Shown here: in pieces, positions 26,719-32,804 of the stretch
How positions within the stretch are numbered: the stretch's first letter is position 1
Layout of the letters: every line of letters begins with the position of its first letter
Source of the DNA: WTGU01 sp965242855
Lineage (GTDB): Bacteria > Pseudomonadota > Alphaproteobacteria > UBA828
Reading direction: 5' to 3'
DNA length: 64,000 bases
Assembly (NCBI GenBank): GCA_965242855.1
Contig: OZ251509.1
Span: forward strand, 1,426,001-1,490,000
The notes under the pieces: generated by a model
The model's input: only the letters and a program-made list of their open reading frames with translations
What the model was told of the DNA's origin: nothing
The model's database searches: none
Position numbers and translations under genes: made by a program

Positions 26719-26744
26719 TGGATTCCCGCTTTCGCGGGAATGAC
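26719..26744 (-). repeat. REP-like palindromic element, copy 1
   Basis: Core ATTCCCGC-TTTC-GCGGGAAT flanked by TGG and GAC. Same 26-base element as copies at 26845, 32287, 32329 and 32738; this copy is inverted relative to 26845. A familiar dispersed intergenic repeat type in proteobacteria (translating as SFPRKRES when read through). Confidence 0.9.
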
Positions 26745-26844
26745 GGCCCGAGGAAGGCCATTGGCGCGAGGCGGGCGAGGCATGGTGGTGCTGGCTTGAG
26801 GCGGACACGAGGGCGATCGAAGCGTCGCGTCAATCGAAGAGCCG

Positions 26845-26870
26845 TCATTCCCGCGAAAGCGGGAATCCAC
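26845..26870 (+). repeat. REP-like palindromic element, copy 2
   Basis: GTC then ATTCCCGC-GAAA-GCGGGAAT then CCA. With copy 1 it forms an inverted pair about 100 bases apart in the divergent spacer. Confidence 0.9.
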
Positions 26871-26980
26871 CCACAGGCCGGACGGGTGACGCCGACCGGG
26901 ACGCCACGGCGGCCGTTTGCGCCCTGTCCCGTAAGCGCCGGGGCGTTGCGCGCGCGGCGTTCCCCCGCCACCATGGGGGC

Positions 26981-28744
26981 ATGACGGGGCAGGAACTGCC
27001 GGAGTGGGACCTCTCCGACCTCTATCCGGGGCCGGAGTCGGCGGAACTGCGGCGCGACCTTGCGCACGCCGGCGCGGAGGCGGAGTCCCTGCGCGCCGAA
27101 TTCGCCGGCCGGCTCGCCGCCCTGGACGGCGCCGCGCTCGCCCGCCTGATCGCCCGCTACGAGGCCGTGCGCGAAACCCTGGAGCGGCTGGAAAGCTACG
27201 CCGGCCTCTCCTGGTGCACGGCGATGGAGGACGCCGAGGCGGGACGCTTCCATCAGACGGTCCGCGAGAAGGCCGCCGCCGCCGCCGCCCTGCTCCTCTT
27301 CGTGGAGAGCGAGCTCGCCCGCCTCGACGACGCCGCCCTGCGCGACAAGCTGCGGGAACCGGCGCTGGCCCGCTACGCGCCCTGGCTGCGCGACGTGCGC
27401 GCGGCCCGCCCCTTCCGCCTTGCCGACGACCTGGAGCGCCTGCTGCATGAGAAGCGGGCGGCCGGAACCGCCGCCTGGGTCCGCCTCTTCGACGAAACCG
27501 TGGCCGCCCTCCGCTTCGACGTGCGCGGCGCGGCGCTGACCAGCGCCGAGGCCCTGGACCTGCTCTCGGACAAGGACCCCGCCTTGCGCGCCGACGCGGC
27601 GCGCGCCATCGGCGCCGTGCTGGGCGAAAACGCGCGCGTCTTCGCGTTGATCACCAACACCCTCGCCAGGGAGAAGGCCATCGAGGACGAGTGGCGCGGC
27701 TTCGCGCGGCCCATCTCCGCCCGCAATCTCGACAACCGGGTCGAGGACGAAGTGGTGGACGCGCTGATCGCCGCCGTCGAGGAGTCCTGTCCCCGGCTCT
27801 CCCACCGCTACTACACGCTGAAGGCGCGCTGGATGGGGGCGGAGCGCCTCGACTACTGGGACCGCAACGCGCCGCCGCCCGAGGACGACGACCGCGCCAT
27901 CGGCTGGGACGAGGCGGTCGAAACCGTGCTCGCCGCCTACCGCGCCTTCTCACCGGAACTCGCGGACGTGGGCCGGCGCTTCTTCGACAACCCCTGGATC
28001 CACGCGCCCGTCCGCCCCGGCAAGGCGCCCGGCGCCTTCGCGCATCCCACCGTACCGGGCGCGCACCCGTATCTGCTGCTCAACTACCGGGGCAAGGCGC
28101 GCGACGTCATGACGCTCGCCCACGAGCTCGGGCACGGCATCCATCAGGTGCTGGCGGCCCCGCAAGGGGCGCTGATGGCGGAGACGCCGCTGACCCTGGC
28201 CGAGACCGCCTCGGTGTTCGGCGAGCATCTGACCTTCCGCGCGCTGCTGGACGCCGAGAGCGACCCGCGCCGCCGCCGCGCGCTGCTGGCCGGCAAGGTG
28301 GAGGACATGCTGAACACCGTGGTGCGGCAGGTCGCCTTCTGCGCCTTCGAGCGCCGCGTCCACGACGAGCGCCGGGAAGGCGAGCTGACCCCGGAGCGCC
28401 TGGGCGAACACTGGCTCGCGACGCAGCGGGAGAGCCTCGGCCCGGCCTTTCGCTTCCGGGAGGATTACCGCTTCTATTGGAGCTACATACCGCACTTCGT
28501 TCACACGCCGTTTTACGTGTATGCCTACGCCTTCGGCGAGTGTCTGACGAGCGCGCTCTACGCCTCCTGGCGGGAGTCGGAGGCGGGCTTCCGGGAGAAA
28601 TACCTGGCTCTGCTGCGCGCCGGCGGCACCCTCCGCCACCGCGAATTGCTGGCCCCCTTCGGCCTCGATTCCGCCGACCCCGCCTTCTGGTCGCGCGGCC
28701 TCGACACCCTCTCCGCCTACATCGACGAACTCGAAGCGGCCTGA
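26981..28744 (+). CDS. pepF: M3-family oligoendopeptidase (PepF-like)
   Basis: 587-residue cytosolic zinc metallopeptidase degrading short peptides. The zinc site His381-Glu-x2-His385 lies in TLAHELGHGIHQ, with the downstream Glu in LAETASVFGEHL. The N-terminal helical PepF domain (WDLSDLYPGPESAELRRDL) and the YSYIPHF-like segment WSYIPHFVHTPFYVYAYAFG support the PepF/M3B clan. ATG at 26981. A GC-rich hairpin (28803-28829) follows the stop. The upstream spacer carries two inverted REP-like elements. Confidence 0.92.
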   Translation: MTGQELPEWDLSDLYPGPESAELRRDLAHAGAEAESLRAEFAGRLAALDGAALARLIARYEAVRETLERLESYAGLSWCTAMEDAEAGRFHQTVREKAAAAAALLLFVESELARLDDAALRDKLREPALARYAPWLRDVRAARPFRLADDLERLLHEKRAAGTAAWVRLFDETVAALRFDVRGAALTSAEALDLLSDKDPALRADAARAIGAVLGENARVFALITNTLAREKAIEDEWRGFARPISARNLDNRVEDEVVDALIAAVEESCPRLSHRYYTLKARWMGAERLDYWDRNAPPPEDDDRAIGWDEAVETVLAAYRAFSPELADVGRRFFDNPWIHAPVRPGKAPGAFAHPTVPGAHPYLLLNYRGKARDVMTLAHELGHGIHQVLAAPQGALMAETPLTLAETASVFGEHLTFRALLDAESDPRRRRALLAGKVEDMLNTVVRQVAFCAFERRVHDERREGELTPERLGEHWLATQRESLGPAFRFREDYRFYWSYIPHFVHTPFYVYAYAFGECLTSALYASWRESEAGFREKYLALLRAGGTLRHRELLAPFGLDSADPAFWSRGLDTLSAYIDELEAA

Positions 28745-28802
28745 CCCCTCCCAAGGGAGAGGCCACCCATACTCCTCCCCCCTGACGCGACCCCCACCCC
28801 GA

Positions 28803-28829
28803 CCCTCCCCCTGCAAGGAAGGGGGAGGG
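28803..28829 (+). terminator. Possible terminator hairpin downstream of pepF
   Basis: Perfect 9-bp arms CCCTCCCCC / GGGGGAGGG around a 9-base loop. No U-tract follows, so it may be a repeat element rather than a true intrinsic terminator. Confidence 0.35.
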
Positions 28830-29231
28830 AGAACAGGGGGGACGCGCCGACCCGCGCGCTCTCAGCGGGACGCGAACGGCAAGCACGTTCCGCCCCGGAG
28901 GGAGAACAGGGGGGACGCGCCGACCCGCGCGCTCTCAGCGGGACGCGAACGGCAAGCACGTTCCGCCCCGGCGGGAGAACAAGGGGGACACGCCGACCCG
29001 CGCGCTCTCAGCGGGACGCGAACGGCAAGCACGTTCCGCCCCGGCGGGGAGAACAAGGGGGGCGCGCCGACCCGCGCGCTTTCAGCGGGACGCGAACGGC
29101 AAGCACGTTCCGCCCCGGCGGGAGAACAAGGGGGGCGCGCCGACCCGCGCGCTTTCAGCGGGACGCGAACGGCAAGCACGTTCCGCCCCGGTGGGAGAAC
29201 AAGGGGGGCACGCCGACCCGTGCGCTCTCCT
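28826..29231. repeat. 73-bp tandem repeat array, about 5.5 copies
   Basis: The landmark CACGTTCCGCCCC recurs at 28884, 28957, 29030, 29104 and 29177, giving spacings of 73, 73, 74 and 73 bases, followed by a partial sixth unit. Copies differ by only a few bases (GACACG/GGCGCG; CTCTCAGC/CTTTCAGC). Between two converging genes. No protein or RNA family recognised. Confidence 0.93.
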
Positions 29232-29252
29232 CCCCCCTGGACAGGGGGGAGG
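29229..29252. repeat. G-rich palindrome, copy 1
   Basis: Perfect 11-bp arms CCTCCCCCCTG / CAGGGGGGAGG with a GA loop, followed by TCGGGAGGGGGG. The same element recurs at 32440-32463, and a degenerate version lies at about 46266-46300. Confidence 0.85.
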
Positions 29253-29389
29253 TCGGGAGGGGGGTGGAGGGCGCTCCCGCAACGCGCCGAGGACCATCTC
29301 GATTGCCCCCTCGATAGTCCCCCCTGGCAGGGGGAGCCCCTGGCAGGGGGAGGGGCGCAGACGGCTGCCATTTGCGCAATGCGTGCGGG

Positions 29390-30151
29390 CTAGAGGAACA
29401 CCGTTCCCCCGTCTACCATGATCGTCTGCCCGGTGACGAGGCGGCTCGCGTCGGAGGCCAGATAGACCACCGTGCCGGTCAGGTCGTCGGTTTCCAGGGT
29501 GCGCCGCAGGCTCTGCCCGGCGGCCACGGCTTCGAGGAACTTCTCCTTCTTGCCTCCGAAGAAGCCGTCGGTGCCCTCGGTCGCGACGGCGCTCGGGGCG
29601 ACGGCGTTGACCCTGATCCAGTCGCGCCCGAGCTCCCGCGCGAGGGCGCGGGTCATGCCGATGACGGCGGCCTTGGAGGTCGCATAGTGCAGGCCGAAGG
29701 GCATCCCGTACACGGCGGCGAGCGAGGCGATGTTGACGATGGAGCCGCCGCCGGCTTCGCGCATCGCCGGCACGCAGGCCTTGCAGCACTGCCAGACGCC
29801 GCGCACGTTGACGGCCATGGTCCTGTCCCAGTCCTCCGCCGGGATGCGGTCGAAGCGCCCGCCCGCGATGTCGCCGTAGAGGGCGGCGTTGTTGACGAGC
29901 ACGTCGATGCCGCCGAATTCGGCGCGGGCGCGTTCCGCCATGGCCGCGCAGGCCGCCATGTCCGCCGCATCGAGCGCGACCCCGAGCGCCCGTCCGCCGG
30001 CGGCCGCGACGGCCGCCACCGTCGCGCCCGTGTCGCGGACGTCGGCGGCGACCACCGCCGCCCCTTCCCGTGCCAGCGCCTCGCAATAGGCCCGCCCGAG
30101 CCCGCGCCCGCCGCCCGTCACGACCGCCACCTTCCCGTCCAGCTGCCCCAT
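29390..30151 (-). CDS. SDR-family oxidoreductase
   Basis: 253-residue classical short-chain dehydrogenase. Cofactor motif TGGGRGLGRAYCEAL, VLVNNAALYGD, catalytic Ser in IVNIASLAAVYG and YATSK (Tyr-x3-Lys), ending SDASRLVTGQTIMVDGG. The ATG at 30151 has GAGGAG upstream; earlier frame runs into a tRNA. The substrate cannot be told from sequence; such enzymes are often annotated 3-oxoacyl-ACP reductase-like. Confidence 0.9.
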   Translation of the reverse strand: MGQLDGKVAVVTGGGRGLGRAYCEALAREGAAVVAADVRDTGATVAAVAAAGGRALGVALDAADMAACAAMAERARAEFGGIDVLVNNAALYGDIAGGRFDRIPAEDWDRTMAVNVRGVWQCCKACVPAMREAGGGSIVNIASLAAVYGMPFGLHYATSKAAVIGMTRALARELGRDWIRVNAVAPSAVATEGTDGFFGGKKEKFLEAVAAGQSLRRTLETDDLTGTVVYLASDASRLVTGQTIMVDGGTVFL

Positions 30152-30243
30152 CGCCGCGCGCTCCTCGCGTTTGCTCCGTTCCTTCTTTCCCGCGCCCGGC
30201 GCGGCGGCGCCCGAAGCGACGGAGGCGCCGCGCCGGCCGGCGG

Positions 30244-30330
30244 CGGATGGGGTGGGATTCGAACCCACGAGGGGCGTGCGCCCCTGCCGGTTTTCAAGAC
30301 CGGTGCCTTAAACCGCTCGGCCACCCATCC
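30244..30330 (-). tRNA. tRNA-Ser (anticodon UGA)
   Basis: Minus-strand acceptor GGATGGG pairs with CCCATCC; the anticodon loop CTTGAAA between CCGGT/ACCGG gives UGA (reads UCA). Long variable arm (GGGGCGCACGCCCC hairpin), T-loop GGTTCGAATCC, discriminator G. CCA is not encoded. Confidence 0.95.
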
Positions 30331-30339
30331 CGCGCGGCC

Positions 30340-30368
30340 ATATCAGCAGCACGCGGCGCGGCGTTCAA
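30340..30368 (-). promoter_or_regulatory. Putative promoter of tRNA-Ser(UGA)
   Basis: Minus-strand TTGAAC (30363-30368), 17-base spacer, TGATAT (30340-30345), nine bases before the tRNA. Pattern match only. Confidence 0.5.
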
Positions 30369-30445
30369 GGCGCGCGAGGCATGGACGCGGGCCGCCGCAT
30401 CGGTCACCATGGCGGCGGCGGCGCGCAAGGGCAGGGGAGGCGGCC

Positions 30446-31207
30446 ATGGATCTGGGGTTGAGGGGCAGGAAGGCCCTCGTGACCGGCGGCACCAAGGGCA
30501 TCGGGCGGGCCATCGCCGAAGCCCTCGCGGCGGAGGGCGCGGACGTGGCCCTCTGCGCGCGCACGGAGGCGGACGTGGAAGAGGCGGTCGCCGCCCTGGC
30601 CGCCTCGGGCGCGCGCGCCACCGGCCGCGCCCTCGACGTGGCGGACGGGGAGGCGCTGCGCCGCTGGGTCGCCGACGCGGCGTCCGAATTCGGCGGCCTC
30701 GACATCGTGGTGCCCAACGTGAGCGCCCTCGCGGCCACGCCGGCGCTCGAATCCTGGCGGAAGGAGTTCACCGTGGACATGATGCACACGGTGAACACCG
30801 TCGAGGCCGCGCTGCCGCATCTGGAGAAATCGGACGCCGGCGCCGTCGTGATCGTCTCCAGCGTCTCCGGCATCGAGATCGATTTCGCCGCCGGCCCCTA
30901 CGGCGTCTTCAAGGCGGCGCTGATCCACTACGCCGCCGGCCTCGCCCGCCAACTCGCGCCGAAGGGCATCCGCGCCAACGCCGTTTCGCCGGGCAACACC
31001 TATTTCGACGGCGGCTTCTGGCAGGACATCGAGAAGCAGGACCCGGCGTTCTTCGCGCAGGCGCTGGCGCTCAACAAGACCGGCCGCATGGCGACTCCCG
31101 AAGAGGTCGCGACCGCCGCGGTCTTCCTCGCGAGCCCGCGCGCGAGCTTCGTCACCGGCACCAATCTCAAGGTGGACGGCGCGCTCACCGACGGCGTCCA
31201 GTACTGA
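30446..31207 (+). CDS. SDR-family oxidoreductase (atypical NNAG motif)
   Basis: 253 residues. TGGTKGIGRAIAEAL cofactor loop, DVADGEAL, catalytic Ser in VIVSSVSGIE and Tyr-x3-Lys in GPYGVFKAAL, plus the C-terminal SFVTGTNLKVDGALTDGVQY. The usual NNAG loop is replaced by VPNVSA, a variation seen in a subset of SDRs. GGGGAGG precedes the ATG. Followed at 16 bases by a YtoQ-like gene and then a cupin gene, a probable three-gene operon. Substrate unknown. Confidence 0.88.
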   Translation: MDLGLRGRKALVTGGTKGIGRAIAEALAAEGADVALCARTEADVEEAVAALAASGARATGRALDVADGEALRRWVADAASEFGGLDIVVPNVSALAATPALESWRKEFTVDMMHTVNTVEAALPHLEKSDAGAVVIVSSVSGIEIDFAAGPYGVFKAALIHYAAGLARQLAPKGIRANAVSPGNTYFDGGFWQDIEKQDPAFFAQALALNKTGRMATPEEVATAAVFLASPRASFVTGTNLKVDGALTDGVQY

Positions 31208-31223
31208 CGGGGAGGGGCATCCC

Positions 31224-31694
31224 ATGGCGGAAGCGGGCTGGCTGGTCTATCTCTCGGGCGAGATCCACACCGATTGGCGCGCGCGCATCCGCGCCGGCGC
31301 GGCGGAGGCGGGGCTCGACGCGGGCTTCGTCTCGCCCGTCACCGACCACGAAGCGAGCGACGATTGCGGCGTCGCCATCCTGGGGGCCGAGGAAAACCCC
31401 TTCTGGAAGGACCACAAGGGCGCGCGGGTCAACGCCATCCGCAACCGCACGCTGATCCGCCGCGCCGACGTGGTGGTGGTGCGCTTCGGCGACAAATATC
31501 GCCAGTGGAACGCCGCCTTCGACGCCGGCTACGCCGCCGCGCTGGACAAGCCGGTCATCGCCCTCCACGAGCCCGCGCTCGGCCACGCGCTGAAGGAGGT
31601 GGACGGCGCCGCGCTCGCCGTCGCCGAGACGCCCGGGCAGGTGGTCTCCCTGCTGCGCTACGCCATGACGGGGCGGCTGCCGGGGGGCGCCTGA
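31224..31694 (+). CDS. YtoQ-like family protein
   Basis: 156 residues matching the YtoQ family, a nucleoside 2-deoxyribosyltransferase-like fold of unknown activity. Segments: VYLSGEIHTDWRARI, SPVTDHEASDDCG, NAIRNRTLIRRADVVVVRFGDKY-type central strand, RQWNAAFDAGYAAALDKP and a C-terminal VAETPGQVVSLLRY. Second gene of the SDR-YtoQ-cupin run, one base before the cupin ATG. Confidence 0.85.
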   Translation: MAEAGWLVYLSGEIHTDWRARIRAGAAEAGLDAGFVSPVTDHEASDDCGVAILGAEENPFWKDHKGARVNAIRNRTLIRRADVVVVRFGDKYRQWNAAFDAGYAAALDKPVIALHEPALGHALKEVDGAALAVAETPGQVVSLLRYAMTGRLPGGA

Positions 31695-31695
31695 C

Positions 31696-32157
31696 ATGCC
31701 GAAGATCGCCATCGACCGGGTGCCGGAGAAGGTCGGCGCGCCTTACCCTGCGCCCTTCAAGGCGTTGGCGGAAGGGCGCGCGCGCCGGGCGCTGGGGGAG
31801 GCCGGCGGCCTCACGCAATTCGGCGTGAACCTGACCCGCCTGCCGCCCGGCTTCGCCACCGCGCAGCGCCACTGGCACGAGGCGGAGGACGAGCTGGTGT
31901 TCGTGGTCGCGGGCGAGCTCGTCCTGGTGGAGGAGGGCGGCGAGACGGTCTTGCGGGCGGGCGAGGCGGCGGCCTTCCCGGCCGGCGCCGCCGACGGCCA
32001 CCATCTGGTGAACCGCTCCGCCCGCGACGCCGTGTTGCTGGAGATCGGCAGCCGCGCCGACGAGGAGCGCGCCCACTACCCCGACATCGACCTGGTTTAC
32101 GAAAAACGCGCCGGCGCCGTCCGCTTCACGACCAAGGCCGGCGCCTCCTACGACTGA
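31696..32157 (+). CDS. Cupin-domain protein
   Basis: 153-residue single-domain cupin. Motif 1 is HWHEAEDELVFVVAGELVL and motif 2 AAFPAGAADGHHLVNRS, giving His, His, Glu and His metal ligands. Related proteins are annotated as cupins of unknown function, sometimes sugar or aromatic-compound related. The start sits one base after the YtoQ-like stop, so the two are probably translationally coupled. Confidence 0.85.
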   Translation: MPKIAIDRVPEKVGAPYPAPFKALAEGRARRALGEAGGLTQFGVNLTRLPPGFATAQRHWHEAEDELVFVVAGELVLVEEGGETVLRAGEAAAFPAGAADGHHLVNRSARDAVLLEIGSRADEERAHYPDIDLVYEKRAGAVRFTTKAGASYD

Positions 32158-32286
32158 TGACGCTCCCCCGCAAGCGGCCTGCCGGGGAAGGAAAAGCGCG
32201 CCGGGCGGCGCGGAAGGGCGCCGCTCCCGCCGAGCCTGACGACGCCTGCCGGCCCTCTTCGGATTGTCGTTCCCGTCCCCTTCTCC

Positions 32287-32312
32287 GTCATTCCCGCGAA
32301 AGCGGGAATCCA
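32287..32312 (+). repeat. REP-like palindromic element, copy 3
   Basis: Same orientation as 26845: GTC, ATTCCCGC-GAAA-GCGGGAAT, CCA. Forms an inverted pair with copy 4, 16 bases away. Confidence 0.9.
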
Positions 32313-32328
32313 GAGACCGTTGAGACAG

Positions 32329-32351
32329 ATTCCCGCTTTCGCGGGAATGAC
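32329..32351 (-). repeat. REP-like palindromic element, copy 4
   Basis: ATTCCCGC-TTTC-GCGGGAAT followed by GAC; inverted relative to copy 3, so the pair could fold into a long hairpin downstream of the cupin gene. Confidence 0.9.
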
Positions 32352-32439
32352 GAGGTAAGGAGGCGGGAATGACGGGTCTATCAACGGGAATGACGGAGGC
32401 TTGGCGGGGTGGGGCGTTTGGGGTTCACCCCCCTCCCGG

Positions 32440-32463
32440 CCTCCCCCCTGTTCAGGGGGGAGG
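32440..32463. repeat. G-rich palindrome, copy 2
   Basis: Perfect 11-bp arms CCTCCCCCCTG / CAGGGGGGAGG with a TT loop; same arms as 29229-29252, here inverted with respect to the flanking CCGGGAGGGGG tail. Confidence 0.85.
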
Positions 32464-32484
32464 AGAAGGAAGGGCGGCCTCCCC

Positions 32485-32513
32485 TTGACAAGGAACAATG
32501 AAGTTGTTTACGC
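32485..32513 (+). promoter_or_regulatory. Putative promoter of the autotransporter locus
   Basis: Consensus TTGACA at 32485-32490 and a weak -10 near 32507-32513 (TTTACGC) at 16-17 bases. It would start a message about 50 bases before the ATG at 32570. The -10 is poor, so the call is tentative. Confidence 0.4.
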
Positions 32514-32569
32514 GATGGTTCTAGGTGGTGCGGCATCGGACCGGCTGGTTTATCGAGGAGGTTCCGAGG

Positions 32570-32632
32570 ATGGTTGGGCGCTCTGACGGCGGAAGTTTCT
32601 CCCCCCCCCCCCCCCCCGCGTCATGGGCGTAG
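32570..32632 (+). other. Out-of-frame leader reading frame entering a C17 tract
   Basis: GAGGAGG at 32554-32560 and an ATG at 32570 make the best translation start in the region. Reading gives MVGRSDGGSFSPPPPP, then three more codons after the C-run, and stops at TAG 32630. The downstream autotransporter frame is open all the way from 32574. With 16 or 19 C instead of 17 the ATG would read in frame into the autotransporter. This is the arrangement of a slipped-strand translational switch, currently off in this sequence. A homopolymer sequencing error would give the same appearance. Confidence 0.6.
32601..32617 (+). repeat. Homopolymeric tract of 17 C
   Basis: Uninterrupted run of 17 C in the leader of the autotransporter gene, far longer than any other homopolymer noticed in the window. 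Such tracts are classic sites of slipped-strand phase variation. Confidence 0.9.
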
Positions 32633-32737
32633 GGGGTTCGGCATGAAGGCGCTGGAAGCGGGGGGCGGCAAGGGTCCGTTTGGGAAATCGGGGCCTGCCG
32701 GGGCGCGACCGCTTCGATCGATCTCGTCAAGGTCCCC

Positions 32738-32763
32738 GTCATTCCCGCGAAAGCGGGAATCCA
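32738..32763 (+). repeat. REP-like palindromic element, copy 5
   Basis: GTC, ATTCCCGC-GAAA-GCGGGAAT, CCA. It lies between the C-tract and the signal peptide, and reads SFPRKRES in the extended autotransporter frame. Confidence 0.9.
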
Positions 32764-32804
32764 TTACAGACAGGCGCGATCCTCGAACGGGCGGGAAGCC
32801 GGTC

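Larger units (their letters stand above)
26593..26980. other. Repeat-bearing divergent spacer
   Basis: 388 bases between the divergent oxidoreductase and M3 peptidase genes. It holds two copies, in opposite orientation, of the REP-like palindrome described separately. Both promoters must lie here, but none could be assigned with confidence. Confidence 0.6.
28745..29389. other. Repeat-rich spacer between convergent genes
   Basis: 645 bases between the 3' ends of the M3 peptidase and SDR genes. Contents: a short hairpin right after the peptidase stop, a 9-bp C/G-rich hairpin (28803-28829), the 73-bp tandem array (28826-29231), an 11-bp-arm G-rich palindrome (29229-29252) and further CCCCTGGCAGGGGG-type repeats near 29320-29353. 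No protein-coding signal beyond repeat artefacts. Confidence 0.75.
32158..32804. other. Regulatory and repeat region upstream of the giant autotransporter
   Basis: 647 bases. Three REP-like palindromes, one G-rich palindrome, a candidate promoter (32485), a strong Shine-Dalgarno with an ATG (32554-32572) and a run of 17 C. The individual elements are listed separately. Frames read through here only reflect the repeats. Confidence 0.75.

Noticed and set aside
28826..29231. CRISPR array
   Set aside because: Units are almost identical over their full 73 bases, without unique spacers, and no cas genes are present.
28717..29379. Several small minus-strand frames over the 73-bp array
   Set aside because: They only translate the tandem repeat; the 73-base period is not a multiple of three, so no repeated protein frame is conserved.
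32574..32804. Extended autotransporter N terminus starting at TTG 32574
   Set aside because: The extension consists of the C-tract (poly-Pro) and the REP-like element. A standard signal peptide begins at 32805, so the extension is not taken as the default protein, only as a possible product of a frame switch.
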